A DNA stretch of 64,000 nt, taken from NCBI GenBank assembly GCA_029532625.1, contig JARFXM010000011.1:1178001-1242000 (forward strand), written 5' to 3'. This document shows, piece after piece, positions 55,069 to 64,000 of the stretch. The stretch comes from Lomentospora prolificans. Lineage: Eukaryota > Ascomycota > Sordariomycetes > Microascales > Microascaceae. Both the position numbers and the translations under genes were made by a program. Every line of letters begins with the position of its first letter. Position 1 is the stretch's first letter. The notes under the pieces are model-generated. The model ran no database searches. It was not told the origin of the DNA and saw nothing but the letters and a program-made list of their open reading frames with translations.

Positions 55069-57229
55069 AAATTTTTAATAATTTATATAGAATTATAAAA
55101 ACTTATTAGATTTTAATATAAAAAAGATAAATACTTTAGCTAAACTTTAGAATATTTAAATTTACCTTAACTTTAAGACTTCTTTAAAATATTTTCTAAG
55201 TTCTTTTTTTTATTTTTATATTAAAAAATATATAAATCCTTATAAAAGTTTAATTCTAGATTCTAAATTAATAAAATATTCTATTCTAAAAAATATTAAA
55301 AGTTCTTTTATAGTTTTAAGTAAGAATATATTAGTAAATTCTTATAAAAACTTTAAAAGTACTTTTCTAATATTTAGAATTTTAAATATTTTTCTATCTT
55401 TTTATATAAGATTAGTAAATATAAATATAATATAGAATTTCTATCTAGCTTAGAATATTAGAAGAAGTATTTAAATTCTTTTTTTTTTAAATATATTTAT
55501 AATTAATTTATAATAAATAATAATTAATTATAAACTTTATATTTTATAGTAAAAGCTATTCTACTAATAATTCTAGATAATTAGCTAGTTTTAAGTAAAC
55601 CTAGAATTCTTTTATATATATTTTTAAAAGGTTCTCTTATTATTTTTAATATAGAATCTAATTTTATAGACTTTAATATATTAAAAAGAAGATTTATTAA
55701 CTTAAATAGGATTAAGAAGTTTTTAATCTAGTTTTAACTATAATATATATTTTTAAATAGAATCTTAAAAGATTAAATTTATTCCTACTTTTATATTAAG
55801 ATCTAATTAAACTCTAGTTTATTTTAACTTAATTTCAATTATAACTTTAATATATAATATTAATAATATAAACTCCTTATTTTAAAATAAAGTTAATAAG
55901 AGAATTAGTAACTTTATCTTTACTTTTTTCTTAAATTATCTATTAAATTATAATCTTTAATATAAAATATATTAAATATAAAAGTTTAATTTAACTTTTT
56001 CTATAGATAATCTTATACTAAATAACCTAACTATTAGTAATTATTATATTAGAATTCTAATTTACTAAGTATAAATTTTAGTTTAAATTTCTTAAAAAAA
56101 GATTTAAATATAAAATTATTTTTTAATAATTTATTATCTTTATATTTAAATTTTATTTTCTTATAATATTAATTTATAATCTATTTAGTTTTATTTAAAG
56201 ATTATTTATCTTCTTTTAAACTACTTTTTCTTTTTAAATTTAATTTCTTTTCTTAATAAATTATTAAAGCTTATTACTTATTAACTTTACTATATATACT
56301 TTTATAATATAATAAAAGAATAGTTTTTTCTTCTAATTTCTCCTATAACTACTTATTTAATTAAAAGAAGAAATCTTATATTACTTTACTATTTAGCTTA
56401 TCTCCTAGAGTTTCTTCTAATTAGGTTTAAAGATTAAACTATTCTCTTTAAAATTTATTAAGTATCTATCTTCTTTATTTTAGTTTAAAAAGAGTTCTTT
56501 ATAATTTCTATTCTTAAATCTTTAGAAATTAATAATTTTATTTAATAATAGTAAATAAATTATATATAATTAAAATATAATCTAATTCCTTAGTATATTA
56601 TTACTAAAATATTTAAAGATTATTTTCTATATAGTTTAAAATTTATAAATTTTTTAAGTTATTCTAAAATATACTTTAAGATAATTAAGTTTCTATTAGT
56701 AATTCTTTTATATTAATTAGTAATTTCTACTTATATTATATCCTTAGTAAACTTCTTAATATAATAAAGTAGTATTTTATAATTAGAAATCTTTATTATA
56801 AGTTTAATATTATTAAGTTAGATATTTTATATAAACTTCTATAAATAAAGTAATTATATTTCTAATAATTCCTTTAGATAATTATAATAAGAAAATCCTT
56901 AGAGATATTATAGATTCTAGAGGAAAAGTAATATAAGATATTAATACTTTTATATTTAGATTTGAAATAAGATTATAATCTAAGTTTAGTAATATTATTT
57001 TACTTAAATTTAAAGTTAAAGAATTATAAAAAGATATAATATAGTTATATTTAAGTAAAAAGGTTTTAAATATTATAAAGTTAAGTTAAAAAATATTTAT
57101 TATTTATTTATAGAATTATAATCTTAAGATTTTAACTTGAAGAGCCCTTTTTTTCTTAGAAGCTTTTCAACTACTTTCTTTTATCTTTATTTTATTATTT
57201 ACTTAAATAAAGGCTAGCTCTAGACTCTA

Positions 57230-57475
57230 TTCTAGATAGTCCCTAGACTATCTTAGAATAATCTCCTACTAAAATCTATAATACTAGATTCTAAATAGTA
57301 TAAAAATTAATATCTTAAGACTTATTAATCTACTATTCTTATCTTAGAATATCCTTAGTAAAATCCCCCTAACTCCTATAGTAATCCTAGAGTATTTAAG
57401 GATTAGTAGGAGTTAATCCTTAGTACTAGTTAGGCTATATCTACCTTGATCCTAGATGAAAGAATCCCTTTATAT
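57230..57475 (+). repeat. inverted partner of the segment at 52383-52590 (LTR-like)
   Basis: See the entry at 52383. It has a TATA-like stretch (CTTTATATTTACTATATAAA) and precedes the plus-strand gypsy relic by about 2 kb, suiting a decayed 5' LTR. Confidence 0.5.
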
Positions 57476-59526
57476 TTACTATATAAAAAGATAACTATAT
57501 ATTTAGAAAATAAATAAAAGACTATTTTAGTAAATACTATACTTATAGATATATAAAATATTTTATAAAGGAATATTAAAGTAAAGGAAATTAGGGAGTA
57601 GGAAGGAAGGAATAGGGAGATTAGAAGAATAAGTACTAGAGACTTATATTTTAAGAAAAACCCTAAAATAATAATAAATAAAATAAAGTTAATAATAAGC
57701 TTATAGTCTAGATTTAGACCCTAGTTAATAATATAATCTTAGATTATTAAGTAATATACTAGATTATATACTATAATAGTAGTTACTAAGTATACTATAA
57801 TTAAAAAGATAGGATAAGATATTATTTATAAAAACTATAAACTCTTATAATTATAGAATAAGAAGAAGTTAAACTAAATAATTTAAGTACTAATAATATT
57901 AAAAAAGAGATATTTATAATAATTAAAAAGTACCTAGAGGTAAAAGTAAAAGAACTAAATATTATTATATTCTATTAGAAATATTATCGTTATAAGTAAG
58001 GTAAGAAACTACTAGTAGAATATATTTAATATATAGAATAGATCTAAACTACTTTTTAATAATAATAAAAGGGAAAGGAAGTTAAAAACTAAAAGCTTCC
58101 TTTTTATAAAGAAGTAATCCTTATTATAAAAGAAGAAGAGAAAACTATCTAGAAGGTTAATAAGTATATTAAGAATATTAAAGAGTTAGTAAAAAAAGTT
58201 TAAAACTTTAAAGAAGTAATTAATAAGTTAGATAATACTTTATATAGCTAATTAAATAAAAACTAAGGAGATAATCTATTAAAGTGATTTAAACTAATAA
58301 TTAAGAAACTTACTAAGAATAAAATATAATAAGTAGAAATAATTAGAAGAATAGAATATATAGAATTAAGTATTAGAAAGATAAAAGAATTTATAAAAAC
58401 TATAATTTATAAAAATAAAGAAATTATTATTAGTATCCTAGAATAAATAATTAAGTATAATAAAATTATTATAAGGATATAAGGATAAATTAAAAAGTTT
58501 AAAATAGAATAATAATATAGATATAATAGTTATATAAGTAGATATTAAAGCTACAAGAAAAGAAATAGAGTTAAACTAAGTATATACTCTATATAATTAG
58601 AGAAGCTACTATATAAATAGTTAAATAAGGTTATAAATAATATTAATAAAGAATATAAGTAGTAAGAGACTATAAATAGTAATATAAGAAAAAGTAAGAA
58701 TATAAAATCTTCAAAACTACTTTTAGTAAAATATAAGAAAACTATAAATAAATTATAATAATAAAAAACTAAAGTCTAAATATTATAAGTTCTAATAAAA
58801 CTCAATACTTAAAAGTATTAATTATAGTTTAAGGATAATTTATAAAATTTTAATAAATAGTAGAATATAAGGAAACTTTATTTTACTATATATAATAATA
58901 AATAAACTATAATTCCTATAGAATTATAAAAAATAACTATACATATTAAATATTTATACAAAAGAATTTATTATATATAAAAAAGGTATAGTAAATATAG
59001 AAACTATATATCCTAATATTATAATCTAAAACTAACCTAATAAAATATCTTTTAATATTATAGAATTAAATTATCCTATAATAATTAAAATTTATAATTA
59101 AGAATTAAAGATTTAAAAATAAATTAGATTATTAACTTATTTAAACTATTATTTAAAAAGAATTTATCAATATTTTAATCTTCAAATAATATTAACTAGA
59201 ATAGTATATATTAAATAAACTAAAAATCTTTTAAATAAGAATATATATCAAAATATTTACTATTAAAAGTTTAAATTATCTACTAATAGGATATCTTATT
59301 CTCTTTATATTAAAGAAGGATAGAAGATTATATATATATATAAACTATTAATAACTTAATAAGATTACTATTAAAAATGAATATTTATTATTACTAATCG
59401 TAAAAGTTAAGAGATAAGTTATAGAAAATAAAATAGTTTATTATTCTAAATTTCAATATAAATACTTTAAATATTATATTATATTATTTAGATATATAAA
59501 TATACTAGTAGTCTTCTAAATGATAA

Positions 59527-61150
59527 TTAATTATATTCTATAAGAATACTTAGACTAGTTTATAGTAGCCTATTTAAGGATTATTTTTATCTTTTTAAAA
59601 GGTTTTAAAAATATATAAAGAATATATTAAGAAAATATTTTAAAAGCTCTATAGTATTAATTTACTAGTAGAACTAAAAAAGAGTTACTTTTATATATAA
59701 AAATTTAACTTTTTAAATATACTATCTAATTAAGAGAAATTAGAATATAAAAAGTAAAAGCTAAGGTTATATTTAATTAGCTAATAATTTAAAGAGTTAT
59801 TGAAATATAAGAATTATTAGGATATATTAATTTTTATAGAAAGTTTTTAAAAGACTATAATAAGAGGGTATAACTTTTTATAAAACTTATAAAGAATAAA
59901 ACTATCTTTATATAAGGATTAGAATAGTAATAAGTATTTTAAAAATAAAATAAAGCATTTATAAATAACTAATATTATATAAAATAGATTTTAATAAACC
60001 TTTTAAAGTTAAAATATATTAAATTATCCTCTAAAAGTATAATCTAAATAGTAAGATAAATAAAGAAGAATATACTTAATTACTTCTATATTAGAAAAGT
60101 TAAGTAGATTTATACTATAATATAAGATTCTAGATAAAGAACTTATAGTAATTATTAAAGCTTTTAAAAATTAGAAATACTACTTATAAATATTGAATAC
60201 TTTATTATTATCTATTCTAATTATAAAGCCCTTAAAAGTTTTATAACTACTGAAGAACTAAATAAGTAATAAGTCTAATAAACTAAATTCCTCTTTAAAT
60301 AATTTTAAGAATATTAGTATATATCTTTATAGTATCCTTAATCTAGGTTTTTATAATAGTCTTTAACTTTTTCTATAACTTTACTAATAGTATTAATTTA
60401 GTAGTATATAGCTAGTGATTATAAACTCTTTTATTTATTATAATAAAATATAATACTAGCTTCCTTTGGTATCTTTTAGAAGTAGTCTAGTTATTAGGTA
60501 AGTATATTAGCCCTTCTATTTTCTTTCCTTTAATATATATAATCTTAAAATTATAAGAAATTAATATAAGTAATATATAAATTACTTTTTAGTATCTAGG
60601 AATTATAAAAATAATTAAAAAAAATACTAAAAGGATACTTTATTTTATAGTTAAAAATACTTATTAGAAAATACTTACTAAATATATTTTATATATAAAG
60701 AAGAAAAATCTATAATATATTATAAAAGCTATTATAACTAATTCTAATACTTAAAATATTATAGTAAGAGATTATTATTAACTTTATTATTAAATTATAT
60801 AATATTATAATAGTTATAGACTGATTAATAAAATAGACTTATTTTATATTATATAATAAAGTCATAAAGTATTTTAATTTATAGAACTATTCTTATAAAT
60901 AATAATAAACTATAATCTACTAGAAGAAATTAATACTAATAGAAAAAATATCTTTACTTTTTACTTCTAATAGAGCTTCTTAGATAGATTAAATATTAAC
61001 TATAAGTTATCTATAATTTATTACTCTAAATATAATAGTAAGTAGAATAAGTAAACTAAATACTAGAAACCTATTTATAATACTATATTAATTAAAAATA
61101 GAATAATTAAATAATATTATTATTTCTAACCTAGTATACTTATATTACTA
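59527..61150 (+). mobile_element. Ty3/gypsy pol relic (RT, RNase H, integrase), plus strand
   Basis: From left to right: an RT end (EYLD..FIVAYL at 59540-59590, the YLDD box itself degraded), the connection LLGYINFYRKFLKDY (59811-59860; family LGFANFYRRFIKDY), RNase H end KALKSFITTEELNK (about 60225-60267; family TDHKNLKYFTT-type) and integrase SIIYYSKYNSK (about 61010-61045; family STAYHPQTDGQTE). Order and strand are those of Ty3/gypsy pol. Stops are frequent throughout. A polypurine tract with LTR-like sequence lies downstream at about 62400. Confidence 0.75.
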
Positions 61151-62399
61151 ATATAGCAGAAAGTATAAAAATATTATTAATCTATATAAGCTATAGAATA
61201 TAATCTAAAATAGGATTTAAGTTTATAAAAGTAAAGATATAAATAGAATAAGTAATTAGCTAATTAAATAAGATAAAGGAACTTTATAAGTAATTAATAG
61301 AAGAACTAGAGTTTATTAAATAAAAGATAAAATACTATATAAATAGAAAAGAAATTAAAGGACTAACTTTTAAGGAGAGAAATAAGGTTTATTTCTTATA
61401 AAAAAATTAGAAATAAGGGACTTATAAACTAAACCCTAGTAACTTAAGTACTAAATTTAACTATAAAAAATTAGACTTTTTGTTATAAAAAAAATCTTTA
61501 AAGTTAACTATAAACTATTTTAACTTCCTAAAATAATAAAAATAAATCTTATATTGTATATTATACTATTTAAACTAGTATATTAAAATATTATTATAGA
61601 TAAAACTATTAAGATAGTAATAATAGAAGATAAATATTAAATAAAGAAGGCTTTTAACTTTATAATTAATAATAAAAAAGTTAAGTATCTTATTTAAATA
61701 AGAAGAGTCTAACTATGATAAAAAAATATTAAAACTTATTAAAAATCTAATAAAGAGTTAGTAATTATTTACTATATATTATTAAAAGTATTTACTAAAA
61801 TCCTAAAATCTAATGGTAATAAATTAAAGTTAAAATTAATAGTATTCTAGTTAAAGATACTAGAAGTATTAAAGGACTATATATCCTTAACCAACTATTA
61901 GATCTTTATTATAACTATTTCTACCCTTAATATCTTTATTAAGACTAATTATAATATAGTAACAAAGTTTATTATTCTATATTTTAACAAGTTTCGTTTA
62001 TTAATAAAAGTAGGTAATCCTTCCTATAATTTTAAGGAGCTAGTCTTTAGATTTTTCTAAAGTCTTATTTACCTTTTTAGTCTTAGTTATATTATAAGAT
62101 ACTAAAAAAAATTAAGACTACTATAATAAAGAAAAAGGGTAAAATACTTATAAAAAGAAGTTACTAAGGAAGAGATATATAGTATTTTAAGGTTATTATT
62201 AAAAGAAGAAATATATTCTATAAGATTTATATTTTTTCATTTCTTTCTAAGGGATTATAGAAAAAAATATTTTACTATCTAGCTTAATATACTATTAGTA
62301 TTATAATAAAAAAAGATAAAGGAAGAAGCTAGATTAACTAAGAAAGGATTAATAGGTTAGAGCTAATAAGGATTCAAAATAAAGAAGTCTTTAGGGATA

Positions 62400-62880
62400 A
62401 AGATTAAAAGGAGGAGGTATTATATTATAAGCTAATATAACTTTTTATATAAGCTAGGTAGATAAATATAGTAGAAAAGGAGAAATCCTAGTATAACTTA
62501 GAAAAGTAAGGATTAGATAGTATAACTTGAGCTAATTAAACTAAAAGACTAAGTAGAAAAGGAAAAGTAAAGCCTCCTTAGCTAATTAATAATAGATTAT
62601 ATTAAAAGTAAGTATCATTTATAGAAGACTATACCTTAGGGGCTTATAGTTTATTAAAGGATTATACCTAGGAAGGCTATAGTTCTACAGAAAATAAAGT
62701 CTATATAAGTTATAGTTATTACTATTATATATTTTAGTTATTCTTTAGTTCTAGAATAGTTAATTTACATTACTTTATAAACTATATTTAAATATATATT
62801 ATAAACATTTATAATTACTATCTAACTATTTTACTTACCTATTAATAGGCCTAACTATTCTAACCTTAAGGTAACTAACC
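62400..62880 (+). mobile_element. possible polypurine tract and 3' LTR of the plus-strand relic
   Basis: AAAAGGAGGAGG at about 62407-62418 is a typical polypurine primer and is followed by TATTATATTATAAGC, as expected if an LTR once began TGTTATATTGTAAGC. I could not find the matching 5' copy, so the call is tentative. Confidence 0.35.
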
Positions 62881-64000
62881 CTATAGATAGTGTTGGAATA
62901 TTATAGCTAGTAGTTAGGGGTTAGGTTAGAGGGTTAATAGCTAGGGGTTTTATTAAGGGGTTAGTAGTTAAAAGGGTAGTTAAATAAAGTCTAATAATAA
63001 TTTCCTTTTAACTAAAGTAAAAAAAAGGAGGGGTTTATAATATATTTATTGAAAATAAATTTACTTTTTTAATTTTTTTTGCTTGTTTTTATAATTAGTT
63101 ATAAAGTAATTCTAGTAGTATTTTAGTATTTTACTCTTTAAATTTAAAAAAATTCCCTATTAGTAGTTTAGAGGATAATCTCCCCTTAATCTCCTTTTAC
63201 TCCTTTTTTATTTAGAAGTTTATCTACTTTAATTATTTAATTTAATCTATTTCTTATATCTTATACATATAATTATATCTTATATTCTTCTATTAATTAA
63301 TAAATATTAAATATACTATAGTATTCTTATAAACTTTCTTTAGTTAGATAGCTATTCTACTAGATAAAATATTATCTAGTATAATATAGCCTTTTTACTC
63401 TAAGGATTACTTTAACTTTATAAGTAGGTTCTAAGATATTAAAAATTTTTTATAATATTTTAGACTTTTCTTCTAGTTTTAAATAGTAGGGTTCTAGTAA
63501 ATCAATAAAGAAGATAAGTAAAGTTAAATTTATAATAATAATATTAGCTAGTATACTAATTTATAATACTTTATAATTACTTCTATTTAATAAAAGTTTA
63601 TAAACTTTTAAAATTGTTTCCTACTTAGCTTACTAGGCTTTAGATTCTTTATAGATACAAAAACCTAGTTACTAATTATAAATTTTTCTATACTCTTTAT
63701 TAAGTATAATATATAATATATATATATAAGACTTTTCTAAGGTTCCTTTTAGTTTCTTCTCTTATAAAATCTAGTTATTAGGCTTAAATGATAATCTAAA
63801 ACATACTTCCTTTTTTTAATATTAATACTTTAAATATATAAGGCTAGAAGCTAAATAGTATATTTATAAGAGTATTATATAGGAAAGTATATTAAATATT
63901 ATTTATTATAAGCATACTAAATAAGAGGTAATAGTATAGCTTAGTTATTATATTCTTTATTATAAAAAGTATGAAAGTGTTATTTAAAGATATAATTAAT

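Larger units (their letters stand above)
51930..64000. other. A+T-rich, RIP-degraded repeat block
   Basis: Over 12 kb the sequence becomes almost pure A+T with abundant TpA and stops in every frame. I noticed only a handful of CpG (near 52843, 57988, 59399, 61995). No intact gene is present. Where protein homology can still be read it is Ty3/gypsy pol, with CCN (Pro) codons turned to TTN or TCN and Trp or Arg codons turned to stops, as C-to-T and G-to-A mutation by RIP would give. A centromeric or subtelomeric location would fit but cannot be shown here. It continues past the window end. Confidence 0.85.

Noticed and set aside
62913..62940. Telomere-like TTAGGG-related motif
   Set aside because: Only a few imperfect units (TTAGGGG, TTAGG, TTAGAGGG) without an array; likely chance in G/T-rich LTR-like DNA.
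1..64000. CRISPR arrays, rRNA genes, tRNA genes
   Set aside because: No regularly spaced repeats with unique spacers, no rRNA core sequence, and no cloverleaf with A and B boxes was found by eye; a tRNAscan run would settle the last point.

Overview
The window is nuclear DNA of a filamentous ascomycete (Pezizomycotina). Most genes carry short introns (about 50-150 bases, GT..AG, often with a TACTAAC- or GCTGAC-like branch point), and every intact gene has fungal relatives. The bZIP gene hacA, with its 20-base Ire1-type intron and induced-form ending CDDGGIAVGA, suggests an Eurotiomycetes-like fungus, but the class is inference.

Layout. (1) 1-11.2 kb: ordinary base composition but no recognisable gene; only palindromes and simple repeats. 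(2) 11.2-24.7 kb: accessory, decaying DNA. Three broken genes lie here: a DUF6536 membrane protein with in-frame stops, a Zn2Cys6 transcription factor with several frameshifts and a lost splice donor, and an ABCB/MDR transporter that has lost its first membrane domain and carries stops in both halves. Two intact genes sit between them: an F-box/WD40-like protein and a one-finger C2H2 protein. (3) 25.9-51.9 kb: a conserved housekeeping block with MCP1, an unrecognised membrane protein, zuotin, the complex III assembly factor MZM1, the splicing factor SLT11, ERG6, pyruvate dehydrogenase E1 beta, the SKI2 helicase, the ESCRT-III protein DID2, hacA, CSM3 and the 20.9 kDa subunit of complex I. (4) 51.9-64.0 kb: an extremely A+T-rich block starting right after the last gene. 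It has almost no CpG, is full of stops, and holds degenerate Ty3/gypsy pol relics on both strands, as expected of retrotransposons destroyed by repeat-induced point mutation (RIP).

The housekeeping genes are not an operon or pathway cluster. Several share a cellular theme (mitochondria: MCP1, MZM1, PDB1, NUO20.9; RNA and protein quality control: zuotin, SKI2, HacA), but this may be chance. The regulator and transporter relics fit the remains of a lost accessory locus such as a metabolite or drug-efflux cluster; that is inference. I found no unambiguous new biological system. The strongest leads are the dual-frame hacA 3' half, the perfect palindrome in the F-box/zinc-finger promoter, the pseudogene cluster and the opposed gypsy relics.
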